Position numbers and translations under genes: made by a program. A stretch of DNA of 64,000 nucleotides, taken from NCBI RefSeq assembly GCF_027460265.1, contig NZ_JAPZBC010000001.1, positions 5,622,001 to 5,686,000 of the forward strand. Direction: 5' to 3'. Origin of the DNA: Streptomyces sp. WMMC940 (GTDB lineage Bacteria > Actinomycetota > Actinomycetes > Streptomycetales > Streptomycetaceae). How positions within the stretch are numbered: the stretch's first letter is position 1; each line of letters begins with the position of its first letter. Positions 1 through 7,766 of the stretch are shown piece by piece. Below the pieces are notes generated by a model that saw only the letters and a program-made list of their open reading frames with translations, searched no databases and was not told the DNA's origin.

Positions 1-527
1 GTATCGCCGCGCGCCACCCGGTCCAGCCACCACGGCAGCCGGCCCACGTTCTCCCCGGGCCCCAGGATCAGCCCCGCGCGCACCAGCAGCGACCGGTCGG
101 CGCCGAAGGTCTCCGACACGGCCAGCTCGCCGCCCCGCTTATCGCGGGCGTAGTCGGTCGGCCCGGAGTCCGCCGCGGCACCCTCCACCAGCGGGCCGTC
201 CTCGTCGAGCCCCGCGGCCGCCGGCCACGCGTAGACCGAGCGGCTGGACACGTACACGTAGTGGCCGACCCGGTCCGCGAGCAGCCGTGCCGCGGCGAGG
301 ACGGCGGACGGGGCCGACGACCAGGTGTCGACGACGGCGTCCCACTCGCCCTCCGCGAGCGCGCCGAGCCCGTCCGGCGCGACCCGGTCGCCGCGCAGCA
401 CCCGCACCCCCGCCGGGGCCTCGTGGCGCCCCCGGTGGAACACCGTCACCTGCCAGCCGCGGGCCAGCGCGGCCTCCACCACGGCCCGCCCCACGAACTC
501 CGTACCGCCCAGCACCAGAAGTCTCAT
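1..527 (-). CDS. NAD-dependent epimerase/reductase, 3' part beyond window
   Basis: This is the N-terminal 175 residues of an extended short-chain dehydrogenase; the C-terminus lies outside the window. It starts MRLLVLGGTEFVGRAVVEAA, a Rossmann nucleotide-binding motif (GGTxFVG). A YVSSRSVY segment and a downstream Tyr-x3-Lys (YARDK) give a plausible catalytic Ser/Tyr/Lys set. The family acts on nucleotide sugars or related alcohols and ketones in the cytoplasm, and the substrate cannot be told here. The ATG at 527 is the only start compatible with the intact glycine motif. The fold is clear, the exact function is not. Confidence 0.8.
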   Translation of the reverse strand, partial: MRLLVLGGTEFVGRAVVEAALARGWQVTVFHRGRHEAPAGVRVLRGDRVAPDGLGALAEGEWDAVVDTWSSAPSAVLAAARLLADRVGHYVYVSSRSVYAWPAAAGLDEDGPLVEGAAADSGPTDYARDKRGGELAVSETFGADRSLLVRAGLILGPGENVGRLPWWLDRVARGD

Positions 528-637
528 GGTGCCGAGCGTGCCCGCCCACCCGCTCCGACGTGCGGGATTCCGCTGCGGGGAGAATCCGGCCGCGCCCCGT
601 CCGCCCGAAGGACGCCGGAGGAGCCCCGGTGACGCGG

Positions 638-673
638 AAGGGGCGCCCGCCGGATGACCGGCGGGCGCCCCTT
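638..673. terminator. Hairpin terminator 3' of glnII
   Basis: A perfect 16-bp stem (638-653 with 658-673) and a 4-base loop (ATGA), rich in G+C and flanked by AA/TT. It lies just beyond the glnII stop and probably ends transcription from that side. Confidence 0.8.
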
Positions 674-691
674 GGCGAAGCGGCTGCGGGA

Positions 692-1723
692 TCAGACCTG
701 GCCGGCCTTCTCCAGCGCGGAGCAGCAGGTGTCCACCAGCAGGCGGGTCACCACGTACGGGTCGACGTTCGCGTTCGGACGGCGGTCCTCGATGTAGCCC
801 TTGCCGTCCTTCTCGACCTGCCACGGGATGCGCACCGAGGCACCTCGGTCGGAGACGCCGTAGCTGTACTCGTTCCAGGGGGCCGTCTCGTGCAGACCGG
901 TCAGGCGGTCGTCGATGCCGGCGCCGTAGTTCTTGACGTGGTCCAGCGGCTTGGAACCCTCGCCCAGCGATTCGCACGCGGTGATGATGGCGTCGTAGCC
1001 CTCGCGCATCGCCTTCGTGGAGAAGTTGGTGTGCGCGCCGGCGCCGTTCCAGTCGCCCTTCACCGGCTTCGGGTCGAGCGTCGCGGAGACGTCGAAGTCC
1101 TCGGCGGTGCGGTACAGCAGCCAGCGGGCGATCCACAGCTGGTCCGCGACCTCCAGGGGTGCGAGCGGGCCGACCTGGAACTCCCACTGGCCCGGCATGA
1201 CCTCGGCGTTGATGCCGGAGATGCCGAGACCCGCCTGCAGGCAGTTCTCCAGGTGCGCCTCGACGACGTCGCGGCCGTGGATCTCGTCGACGCCGACACC
1301 GCAGTAGTAGCCGCCCTGCGGGGCCGGGAAGCCTCCGACCGGGAAGCCGAGCGGGCGGTCCCCGTCGAAGAAGGTGTACTCCTGCTCGATGCCGAAGATC
1401 GGCTCCTGGCCGGCGAACTTCTCCGCGACCTCGACCAGCTGGGCGCGCGTGTTGGACGGGTGCGGGGTCATGTCCGTGTTCAGGACCTCGCACAGCACCA
1501 GCACGTTGTCGCCGCCGCGGATCGGGTCGGGACACGAGAAGACCGGCTTCAGGACGCAGTCGGACGCGTGCCCCTCGGCCTGGTTGGTGCTGGACCCGTC
1601 GAAGCCCCAGATGGGAAGCTCGGAGACGTCTGCGGCGGAACCCGTCAGAATCTTCGTCTTCGAGCGGAGCTTCGCGGTCGGCTCGGTGCCGTCGATCCAG
1701 ATGTACTCAGCCTTGATGGTCAC
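692..1723 (-). CDS. glnII: Glutamine synthetase, type II (GSII)
   Basis: It condenses glutamate and ammonia to glutamine with ATP in the cytoplasm. At 343 residues it has the length of the eukaryote-like GSII family, much shorter than the 469-residue GSI encoded at 11974-13383. Visible marks are WGFDGSSTNQAEG near residue 40, EQEYTFF, the GAGAHTNFST nucleotide/substrate segment and a C-terminal PNANVDPYVVTRLLVDT. Streptomyces typically carry both GSI and GSII. The GTG at 1723 starts the conserved MTIKAEYIWIDGTE. A GlnR-type box lies 55-93 bases upstream, and a strong hairpin follows the stop. Confidence 0.97.
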   Translation of the reverse strand: MTIKAEYIWIDGTEPTAKLRSKTKILTGSAADVSELPIWGFDGSSTNQAEGHASDCVLKPVFSCPDPIRGGDNVLVLCEVLNTDMTPHPSNTRAQLVEVAEKFAGQEPIFGIEQEYTFFDGDRPLGFPVGGFPAPQGGYYCGVGVDEIHGRDVVEAHLENCLQAGLGISGINAEVMPGQWEFQVGPLAPLEVADQLWIARWLLYRTAEDFDVSATLDPKPVKGDWNGAGAHTNFSTKAMREGYDAIITACESLGEGSKPLDHVKNYGAGIDDRLTGLHETAPWNEYSYGVSDRGASVRIPWQVEKDGKGYIEDRRPNANVDPYVVTRLLVDTCCSALEKAGQV

Positions 1724-1778
1724 GGGCCCTCATCCTTTGCGGGTGCAGCGGGTATGAGGCGCAGCTTCGCAACCCCGG

Positions 1779-1816
1779 ATTTCCCGGCCATTGCTCGATT
1801 GTGAACCCCGTGTTAC
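1779..1816 (-). promoter_or_regulatory. Candidate GlnR box of glnII
   Basis: Read on the minus strand this shows GTAAC-N6-TTCAC-N6-GCAAT-N6-GAAAT, the a-b-a-b layout with 6-base spacers of actinobacterial GlnR sites. The outer boxes fit well and the two inner ones are weak. It is exactly 38 bases long, the same as the better box upstream of glnA at 13483-13520, which supports both. GlnR would activate or repress according to nitrogen supply. Confidence 0.65.
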
Positions 1817-2252
1817 TCGGGGATCCCGCGGTCCCCGAACCCGCCGTGCGCCCCGATTCCCGCCGGATCGCGGGCGAATGACCCGGGCCGGGGCCCCGGT
1901 GGAGCACGGGCGGGTGGTCCGGACCGGGCCCTCGCGGACCGCCCGGGGAGGACGCGCCCGTACCCGGCCGTCGGGGTTCGGGCGCGGCGCGGGGTGCGCG
2001 AGAGCGCCGAGGCGTACGCGAAGGGCGGCGCGGGGACCCCCGACCGCGGTGCCGCAACCGTCGTATACGCAGGTTGATCCGCGAGTCGCCGGGTGCGAGG
2101 GCCGGCCGCGCGTCGGCGTCTTCCAGGGGGACGGCGTCACCGGCGGTCCGGCCGGGCGGCTTCCCGGGGCCTGACGGCGGTGTGCCGCGGGCCCGGCTGG
2201 TGACCACCCGTCCCCCGCTCCTCCGCCGCCGCCCGCCGGGCAGACTGGCCGC
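1817..2252. other. Spacer between divergent glnII and oxidoreductase gene
   Basis: About 430 bases of very GC-rich DNA. No convincing gene, repeat or hairpin was seen apart from the GlnR box next to it. It must hold the promoter of the plus-strand gene at 2253. Confidence 0.4.
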
Positions 2253-3164
2253 ATGACGAGACTGCGCATCGGACTGATCGGAACGGGCCCCTGGGCGGAG
2301 CGCACTCAGGCACCGGCCCTCGCCGCGCATCCCGGGGCCGTCCTCAGCGGTGTGTGGGGGCGGCGCGCGGAGGCCGCCGGCGCGCTCGCGTCGGCCCACG
2401 GGGTCAAGGCGTACGAGGACGTGGACGCGCTCATCGGCGCGAGCGACGCCGTCGCGTTCGCCCTGCCGCCCGACGTCCAGGCCCCGCTGGCGGCCCGCGC
2501 GGCCGCCGCCGGACGGCATCTGCTCCTGGACAAGCCGGTGGCGACGACGGTGGCCGGGGCCCGTGAGGTGGTGGCGGCCGCGGAGGGTTCGGGGGTCGCG
2601 TCCGTCGTCTTCTGCACCCTGCGGTTCGCGGCGGACACGGCCCCGTGGATCGCCGAACAGGCCGCCGCGGGCGGCTGGTTCACGGGCCGGGCGCACTGGC
2701 TGGGCTCGCTCTTCGGGCCCGGTTCGACGAGCCCGTACGCCGCCTCGCCATGGCGGCGGGAGAGGGGCGGGTTGTGGGACGTCGGGCCCCATGTGCTGTC
2801 CGTGCTGCTGCCGGTGCTGGGCGAGATCACGGAGCTGACGGCGCTGCGCGGCCCGGCCGACACCGTCCATCTGGCGCTGCGGCACGCGTCGGGGGCGTCG
2901 AGCACGGCCACCGTGGGCCTGAGCGCGCCTCCCGAGGCGTCCGGCGCGAGCATCGACCTGTACGGGGAGCGGGGACGTGTTCCCATGCCGTCGTGGAGCG
3001 ACGCCGTCGGCGCGTTCCGCTCGGCGGTCGACGCCCTGCTGCAGTCGGCCCGCACGGGCGATCCGCACGCCTGCGACGTACGACTGGGCCTGCGGATCAC
3101 GGAGATCCTGGCGCAGGCGGAGGAACGGCTGGGGGAGGTGCGGTCCGGGGCGGCCGGAGGCTGA
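2253..3164 (+). CDS. Gfo/Idh/MocA-family oxidoreductase
   Basis: A cytoplasmic NAD(P)-dependent oxidoreductase of 303 residues. The N-terminal Rossmann domain begins RIGLIGTGPWAERT (GxGxxA-like) and the nucleotide domain ends near LLLDKPVATT, the family's conserved D-K-P motif around residues 92-95, where the Lys contacts substrate and cofactor. The C-terminal alpha/beta domain includes GGLWDVGPHVLSVL, matching the G-G-x-x-x-D-x-G-x-H substrate motif. Family members oxidise sugars, inositols or other alcohols, and the substrate cannot be told. It stands alone, divergent from glnII and convergent with the next gene across a shared terminator. The ATG at 2253 has only a weak ribosome site. Confidence 0.85.
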   Translation: MTRLRIGLIGTGPWAERTQAPALAAHPGAVLSGVWGRRAEAAGALASAHGVKAYEDVDALIGASDAVAFALPPDVQAPLAARAAAAGRHLLLDKPVATTVAGAREVVAAAEGSGVASVVFCTLRFAADTAPWIAEQAAAGGWFTGRAHWLGSLFGPGSTSPYAASPWRRERGGLWDVGPHVLSVLLPVLGEITELTALRGPADTVHLALRHASGASSTATVGLSAPPEASGASIDLYGERGRVPMPSWSDAVGAFRSAVDALLQSARTGDPHACDVRLGLRITEILAQAEERLGEVRSGAAGG

Positions 3165-3219
3165 ACCCGCCGCGGGACCGGGCATCGCGCCGGGAGGACG
3201 CCCCGCAGCAGGCGACGCA

Positions 3220-3252
3220 CCGGGTGCCCGCGGAGCGGTCGCGGGCACCCGG
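3220..3252. terminator. Bidirectional hairpin terminator
   Basis: A perfect 12-bp stem (3220-3231 with 3241-3252) and a 9-base loop between two convergent genes. It can serve both strands. Confidence 0.7.
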
Positions 3253-3266
3253 GCGCAGGAGGCGGA

Positions 3267-4223
3267 TCAGCCGACGCGCTCGATGCGCGCGTTGCGGATC
3301 AGGAACTTCCCGGGCTCCCGGACCTGCTCGAACGCGGCGTTGTTGAGCAGTGCGCAGCTGCCGGAGGTCGACGTGACCTCGACGGTCGTCGACTTGTCGT
3401 TGTCGAGGTTCGTCACCTTGAGCTGGGTGCCGATCGGGAACTGGCCGCTGGAGGCCGCCGGAGCGCCGCCCTCACCGGACAGCGTCACGGTCGATCCGGC
3501 GCAGACGACCTCACCGGCGGCGCCTGCCTGGCCCCCTCCGCCTGCCTGGTCCCCGGCGTCGTCCGCGGGCGGCTGCTCGGCGGCCGGGGGCTCGGCGGCC
3601 TCGCCGCCACCACCCGCGCCGAGGCGCTCGATGCGGACCTCGCGGATCACGTTCTTGCCCGCCTCGCGGACCTGCTCGAAGGCCGCGGCGTTCAGCAGTG
3701 CGCAGCTGCCGGAGGTCGACGTGACCTCGACGGTGGTGGTCTTGCCGTTGGCCAGGTTGGTGACCTTGAGCTGGGTGCCGATCGGGAACTGGCCGCTGGA
3801 GGCCGCCGGAGCGCCGCCGTCGTCGGAGAACGTGAGGTTCTGGCCGGCGCATACGACCTCCCCGGCCGCGCCCGCGCCCGCACCTCCGGCCGCCTGGCCC
3901 TCTTCGGCCGGAGGCTGGGCCGAAGCCGCCGCCTGGTCTCCTCCGCCGGAGCCCTTCTCACAGCCGGCGGCTTCCTGCTGGAGGTTGATCTGCCTGATCA
4001 CCGCCTCGCGGTTGGCGATCCGTGCTTCCGACTGGGCGTCGGGATTGGCGCGTTGGCCCGCGATGAAGTTCTCGTTGTTGCGCACCGCCTGGGCGAGGCC
4101 GTCACAGGCCGCCGAGGCATTGCTTGTTCCGGTCATGACAACCGCAGTGCCGCCGACCAGTGCCGTGGCACCGATCATGAGCGCGATCTTCTTCTTGCCG
4201 CTGAGGGTCTTCTTGCGCGACAC
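3267..4223 (-). CDS. Secreted protein with two RlpA-like (double-psi barrel) repeats
   Basis: A 318-residue exported protein. Residues 1-38 form a Sec signal peptide: a lysine-rich start (MSRKKTLSGKKK), a hydrophobic core and an NASA cleavage site. Residues about 39-90 are a small helical region with two cysteines. Two near-identical domains of about 85 residues follow, separated by Gly/Ala/Glu-rich linkers. Each starts VVCAG and contains GTQLKVTNL, then a K-T/S-TTVEVTSTSGSCALLN stretch and AAFEQVRE. The pattern GTxLxVTNLxNGK...VxVxS...LxxAAFEQ resembles RlpA/expansin-type double-psi beta-barrels. Each repeat has two Cys that could pair. No lytic residues can be assigned by eye. Cell-surface or matrix binding is an inference. 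Confidence 0.7.
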   Translation of the reverse strand: MSRKKTLSGKKKIALMIGATALVGGTAVVMTGTSNASAACDGLAQAVRNNENFIAGQRANPDAQSEARIANREAVIRQINLQQEAAGCEKGSGGGDQAAASAQPPAEEGQAAGGAGAGAAGEVVCAGQNLTFSDDGGAPAASSGQFPIGTQLKVTNLANGKTTTVEVTSTSGSCALLNAAAFEQVREAGKNVIREVRIERLGAGGGGEAAEPPAAEQPPADDAGDQAGGGGQAGAAGEVVCAGSTVTLSGEGGAPAASSGQFPIGTQLKVTNLDNDKSTTVEVTSTSGSCALLNNAAFEQVREPGKFLIRNARIERVG

Positions 4224-4547
4224 GTAAGGCTCCTGTCCCCGGCTCTGAACGGCGGCCGGATCGGTTCCGTGTGCCGTTACGTACGAGTAGGCCGAGGGCC
4301 CTGCTCAACGTCCAAGCGGTGACTTCCTTAACTGCGACTTAAGTTTTCGCAGGTGGGCGGGGACCTGGAGGTTCAAGGCCGGCCGCGGGCGCCGCCACGC
4401 CGGTCGTCCCGGTCATCGCTTCGAGCGCCGTCACGCCGGTCGTCCCGGTCATCGCGTCGGGCGCCGTCGCTGCCCCGTCGCCGCCGTCGGTACCGATTCC
4501 GCCGTCGGCGCCGTGCCCGTCCGTGCGGTTCGGCCCGACCGGCGCGT
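4224..4547. other. Spacer with a 36-bp tandem duplication
   Basis: This stretch lies between the secreted protein and the ArsC-like gene. Positions 4396-4431 and 4432-4467 are two copies of a 36-bp unit differing at two positions, and partial units follow to about 4515. The part next to 4224 (TTACGTACGAG near 4276) should hold the promoter of the secreted protein. No gene is supported. Confidence 0.5.
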
Positions 4548-4907
4548 TCAGCGACCGAGTGCGTCCCGTACCGCCTCGTCGGTACGTGCCACCACTGCCG
4601 TGCCGTCGTCCGCAGTGATGATCGGACGCTGGATCAGCTTCGGGTGCTCGGAGAGCGCCGAGATCCACCGGGCGCGCGAGTCCGCGTCCCTCGGCCAGTC
4701 CTTGACGCCGAGTTCCCCGGCGACCGTCTCCCCGGTCCGGGTGATGTCCCACGGCTCCAGCCCGAGCCGTTCGAGGACCTCGCGGATCTCCTTCTCCGAC
4801 GGGACGTCGTCGAGGTAGCGGCGCACCGTGTACGACGCGCCCTCCTCGTCCAGCAGGCGCAGCGCGCTGCGGCACTTCGAGCACGCGGGGTTGATCCAGA
4901 TCTCCAT
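4548..4907 (-). CDS. ArsC-family arsenate reductase-like / Spx-like protein
   Basis: A 119-residue thioredoxin-fold protein. It begins MEIWINPACSKCRSALRLL, where C-S-K-C is a CxxC-type pair at residues 9 and 12, and carries the family's YLDDVPSEKEIREVL and a C-terminal RPIITADDGTAVVART. In ArsC this last region (normally R-P-I-V) binds the oxyanion. The resolving-cysteine layout is more like YffB/Spx-type ArsC homologues than true arsenate reductase, and there are no ars neighbours, so a role in arsenate resistance is not proven. The ATG at 4907 directly precedes the fold. Confidence 0.8.
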   Translation of the reverse strand: MEIWINPACSKCRSALRLLDEEGASYTVRRYLDDVPSEKEIREVLERLGLEPWDITRTGETVAGELGVKDWPRDADSRARWISALSEHPKLIQRPIITADDGTAVVARTDEAVRDALGR

Positions 4908-4992
4908 TCCGACACCGTACTCCCCGTGCGCCACTCGAACACCCCTGAAGGCCCCTTGGCCTGGGGCGATTGTCAGTGGTGGGCGATAAAAT

Positions 4993-5004
4993 CGAACTAG
5001 TTCG
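4993..5004. promoter_or_regulatory. 12-bp perfect palindrome in the promoter of the 5038 gene
   Basis: CGAACTAGTTCG lies in an unusually AT-rich patch (GATAAAATCGAAC) about 35 bases before the start codon at 5038. Position and symmetry suggest a protein-binding operator or core promoter; the regulator is unknown. Confidence 0.45.
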
Positions 5005-5037
5005 TGAGGGACCAACCACCGCGCCAGGAGGTCGCCG

Positions 5038-5379
5038 ATGGGCGTTGCCGCAATCACGACGATGACGGGGACGGGGACGGAGCAGGGCATGAGGACGGGG
5101 GCCACGAAGAGGAGGGCGAGTCGGCCGGAGCACCGGCCGGTGCTGCCCGAGCCGGCGAAGAGGCCACTGCCCGCGGGACTCCCGCGCGAGTGGTACGAAT
5201 CGCACAACCGCCGGCTCAAGGCGATGCGCCTGGCCATCGCGCTGCTCGACACGGGTGTGTACCATCCGGCGAACGCCAGCGACCGGCGGATACGCACCAC
5301 GGCCGAGCGCATCGGCATCCATCCGCCGTCCGACACGACGTGCCGCATGGTGCGCTCACTGATCCACTACGCGGACTGA
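5038..5379 (+). CDS. Small conserved basic protein, function unknown
   Basis: A 113-residue protein that I do not recognise. The N-terminal 50 residues are Thr/Arg/Pro-rich and look disordered. The C-terminal 60 residues look folded: WYESHNRRLKAMRLAIALLD, then VYHPANASDRRIRTTAERIGIHPPSDTTCRMVRSL, with a helix-turn-helix-like spacing but no clear family. Coding use is typical of its neighbours. A good ribosome site (AGGAGGTC, 5026-5033) fixes the ATG at 5038. A palindrome upstream suggests regulation. Confidence 0.75.
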   Translation: MGVAAITTMTGTGTEQGMRTGATKRRASRPEHRPVLPEPAKRPLPAGLPREWYESHNRRLKAMRLAIALLDTGVYHPANASDRRIRTTAERIGIHPPSDTTCRMVRSLIHYAD

Positions 5380-5683
5380 GGGTCCGCCGGACCTGTACCT
5401 GCGGGGACCCGCACCGGTGGTTCCCGCACCGGCGGGGCCGGTACCCGCGAATCCTCGGGTCGACGGACGGCGGTCCGACGGCCGGGACGCACCTTCGGCG
5501 GCCCCCGGGCACCTGCCCGGGGGCCGCGCACGGCGCTCGGCCAGTCCACCCCCCGGCCCGTCCGCCCGGCGCCCCGCTCGTGTGGCGTGTCACAGACAAG
5601 CGGCCGGGGCTGTGGGAGGTTCAACTCTGCTGTTCCTCAGTTGAGTTGGTGCCGCCCGCCGGCCCGCATACCGAGAGGATCGA
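5380..5683. other. Spacer before the oxygenase cassette
   Basis: It contains a strong hairpin (5498-5527) and, nearer 5684, a short AT-richer stretch with CAACTC at 5622-5627 and its inverted copy GAGTTG at 5644-5649, likely in the promoter or leader of the oxygenase gene. No gene is supported. Confidence 0.4.
5498..5527. terminator. Hairpin terminator upstream of the oxygenase gene
   Basis: A perfect 13-bp GC stem (5498-5510 with 5515-5527) and a 4-base loop. It probably ends transcription from the 5038 gene and insulates the next cassette. Confidence 0.65.
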
Positions 5684-6553
5684 ATGAGCACACTGGAAGC
5701 CATGACGCTGGACCAGGTGGTCGACACGAACCGGTATCCGCTGTCGGAGCTCGACGGCGCCGAGGGACGGGCGGTGGTCGCCCGCGCCCGGCGCGAGCTG
5801 TCCGGCCTCGGCTGCACCGTGCTGCCCGACTTCATCCGCCCGTCCCTCCAGGACGTCCTGCGGGAGGAGGGCTCGGCGCTCGCCCCCCGCGCGTACCACG
5901 ACGTCGAAACGGTGAACGTCTACAACATCGCCGTCGACTCGGACCTGCCCGAGGACCATCCCGGCCGGAGGACGTTCCAGCGCGGCAACGCGTTCGTCGC
6001 CAGGGACCGCATCCCCGAGGACTCACTGATCGGACGGCTCTACTCGAACGCCGTGTTCAGGGAGTTCGTCGCACGCTGCTTCGGACTGCCGCGGCTGCAC
6101 GAACTGGCCGACCCGCTCTCCGGACTGGTCCTCAACGTGGTCCCGCCCGGCATGGAGCACCCCTGGCACTTCGACACCAACGAGTTCACCGTCAGCATGC
6201 TCACCCGGGAGGCCGAGGACGGCGGCGTCTTCGAGTACTGCCCCGGCATCAGGTCCGCGCAGGACGAGAACTTCGCCGGCGTACGGGACGTCCTCGACGG
6301 CCGCGGCGGCCGGCTGGTCCGCCGACTGCCCCTGCGCCCCGGCGATCTGCAGCTCTTCAAGGGCCGTTACTCGCTGCACCGGGTGAGCCCGGTCCGGGGC
6401 GGGACCGCCCGCCACTCCGCGATCTTCGCCTACAGCGAGCGCCCCGGCGTCATCGGGAGCGTCGCCCGCACCCGGCAGTTGTTCGGACGGGTGCTGCCCG
6501 AGCATCTGGAGGCCGAGGGCCGTGCCGTCCGGGGCGACCGGCTGCTGGACTAG
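5684..6553 (+). CDS. 2-oxoglutarate/Fe(II) oxygenase, HalD/BesD-like family (HxD type)
   Basis: A 289-residue cytoplasmic non-haem iron oxygenase. The iron triad is visible as His162-x-Asp164 in PWHFDTNEFTVSML and a distal His232 in YSLHRVSP; Arg243 in GGTARHS is the likely 2-oxoglutarate ligand. N-terminal YPLSELDGAEG and the PRLHELADPLSGL segment match the free-amino-acid oxygenase family that includes the lysine halogenases BesD/HalD. Halogenases there replace the Asp by Gly. Here the Asp is kept, so hydroxylation rather than chlorination is expected. The substrate is unknown. The stop codon TAG (6551-6553) overlaps the first bases of a MITE-like element, so the C-terminus may have been altered. 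It probably works with the methyltransferase and acyltransferase downstream. Confidence 0.85.
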   Translation: MSTLEAMTLDQVVDTNRYPLSELDGAEGRAVVARARRELSGLGCTVLPDFIRPSLQDVLREEGSALAPRAYHDVETVNVYNIAVDSDLPEDHPGRRTFQRGNAFVARDRIPEDSLIGRLYSNAVFREFVARCFGLPRLHELADPLSGLVLNVVPPGMEHPWHFDTNEFTVSMLTREAEDGGVFEYCPGIRSAQDENFAGVRDVLDGRGGRLVRRLPLRPGDLQLFKGRYSLHRVSPVRGGTARHSAIFAYSERPGVIGSVARTRQLFGRVLPEHLEAEGRAVRGDRLLD

Positions 6554-6711
6554 TGCCGCGCCAGGCGAGGTCTGCCCGTCAAGGAGCGGCGTCCGGTGCG
6601 GTGGATCGCAAGGTGCCGGATCGACGTCGTAGGGCCTACCCGGTTGACTCGGCAGCGCCGCGAGTCGCCGTGCCGGGGGCGCGACGGGCCAACGTTGCCT
6701 GACGCGGCACT
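6552..6711. mobile_element. 160-bp MITE-like element with 29-bp terminal inverted repeats
   Basis: The left end (6552-6580) and the right end (6683-6711) are inverted copies matching at 24 of 29 positions, starting AGTGCCGCG and with an inner GCCCGTC block. There is no room for a transposase, so this is a non-autonomous element or an internally deleted IS. A target duplication is not obvious. The element abuts the oxygenase gene and separates it from the methyltransferase gene. Confidence 0.7.
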
Positions 6712-6920
6712 TGGGGCCCCGGCCGCGCCCTGACCCTCCGGGCCACCCCGCAGTCGCCCCGCACGCGGCCCAGGCGCCCGCGGCGCCGGCACATCCGCCC
6801 ACGGCCACCGGCACACGCGTCCCCCGCCCACCACCGCCGGACCACCGCGGCCGGGCAGCGTGTCCGTCCCGGCCCCGCAGGCGTTTCCCACACAGCGACC
6901 CCACGGAGGAGCAGAACCCC
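6712..6920 (+). other. Leader of the methyltransferase/acyltransferase pair
   Basis: A pyrimidine- and C-rich 209-base stretch after the MITE-like element. It ends in the ribosome site GGAGGAG (6905-6911) serving the GTG at 6921. No hairpin terminator is seen, so read-through from the oxygenase gene is possible. Confidence 0.45.
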
Positions 6921-7766
6921 GTGCGATTCGACGCCACCGGAAAAGTCTCCCTCGACCACATCTACACCCGACCCGACCCCCGTACGTACTTCAACGTGCT
7001 CCGCCCCCTCGGCTACTGCGTCCCCCAGCAGGCCAAACCCTGGTTCACCAAGCTGATCCAGGAGTACCGCGAGTCCCGGCAGGTCGCGGTGCCGCAGGTG
7101 CTGGACATCGGCTGCTCCTACGGCATCAACGCCGCGCTGGTGAAGTACGACGCGACCATGGACGAGCTGTACGGCCGCTACGGCGACGCCCGAGCCGCCG
7201 ACGACAGCCGCGCGGCCCTCCTGGCCCGTGACCGTGAACTGGCCCGCTGCCGCCGCCCCGCACAGCCCCTGCGCTTCGTCGGCCTGGACGCCGCCGGCAG
7301 CGCGCTGGCCTACGCCCTCGAAGCGGGCTTCCTCGACGACGCGGTCCACGCCGACCTGGAGAACCACGACCCCACGCCCCGCCAGCACGCCCAGCTCGCC
7401 GGCACCGACCTGGTGATCTCGACGGGCTGCCTCGGCTACGTCACCGAGCGGACGCTGACGCGCGTGGTCCGCGCCCAGGGCGGACGTCTGCCGTGGATGG
7501 CGCACTTCGTGCTGCGGATGTTCCCCTTCGACCAGATCGAACAGGCCCTTGCCGGGCTCGGGTACCGCACCGTCCGCGTCGGCGAGGTCTTCAGACAGCG
7601 GCGGTTCGCCTCCCCCGAGGAGCAGGCGCTCGTCCTCGACGGCATGGCGGCCGCCGGGGTGGATGCGCGGGGCTTCGAGGCGGAAGGCTGGCTCCACGCA
7701 CAGCTCTACCTTTCCCGGCCGTACGACACCCCAGGCACCGACGACCCGAAACGAGACAAGTGGTGA
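6921..7766 (+). CDS. Class I SAM-dependent methyltransferase
   Basis: A 281-residue cytoplasmic enzyme. Motif I is VLDIGCSYGINAALV near residue 60 (D-x-G-C-x-x-G). A second glycine-poor strand, LRFVGLDAAGSALAYALE, matches the SAM ribose-binding acidic motif, and DLVISTGCLGYV fits motif IV. The C-terminal half is specific to a small family and lists no recognisable substrate motif. The GTG at 6921 is preferred because of a GGAGGAG site 9 bases upstream; the open frame further upstream is low-complexity. Its stop overlaps the next start by 4 bases, so the two proteins are probably made together. With an oxygenase and a carnitine-type acyltransferase alongside, N-methylation of an amino-acid-like substrate is a reasonable guess. 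Confidence 0.85.
   Translation: MRFDATGKVSLDHIYTRPDPRTYFNVLRPLGYCVPQQAKPWFTKLIQEYRESRQVAVPQVLDIGCSYGINAALVKYDATMDELYGRYGDARAADDSRAALLARDRELARCRRPAQPLRFVGLDAAGSALAYALEAGFLDDAVHADLENHDPTPRQHAQLAGTDLVISTGCLGYVTERTLTRVVRAQGGRLPWMAHFVLRMFPFDQIEQALAGLGYRTVRVGEVFRQRRFASPEEQALVLDGMAAAGVDARGFEAEGWLHAQLYLSRPYDTPGTDDPKRDKW

Noticed and set aside
4339..4547. A short repetitive minus-strand reading frame (MTGTTGVTALEAMTGTTGVAA-like)
   Set aside because: It merely translates the 36-bp duplication, with no ribosome site or conserved features.
4548..4907. Arsenic-resistance operon
   Set aside because: An ArsC-like fold alone without arsR, arsB or acr3 neighbours does not support that role.
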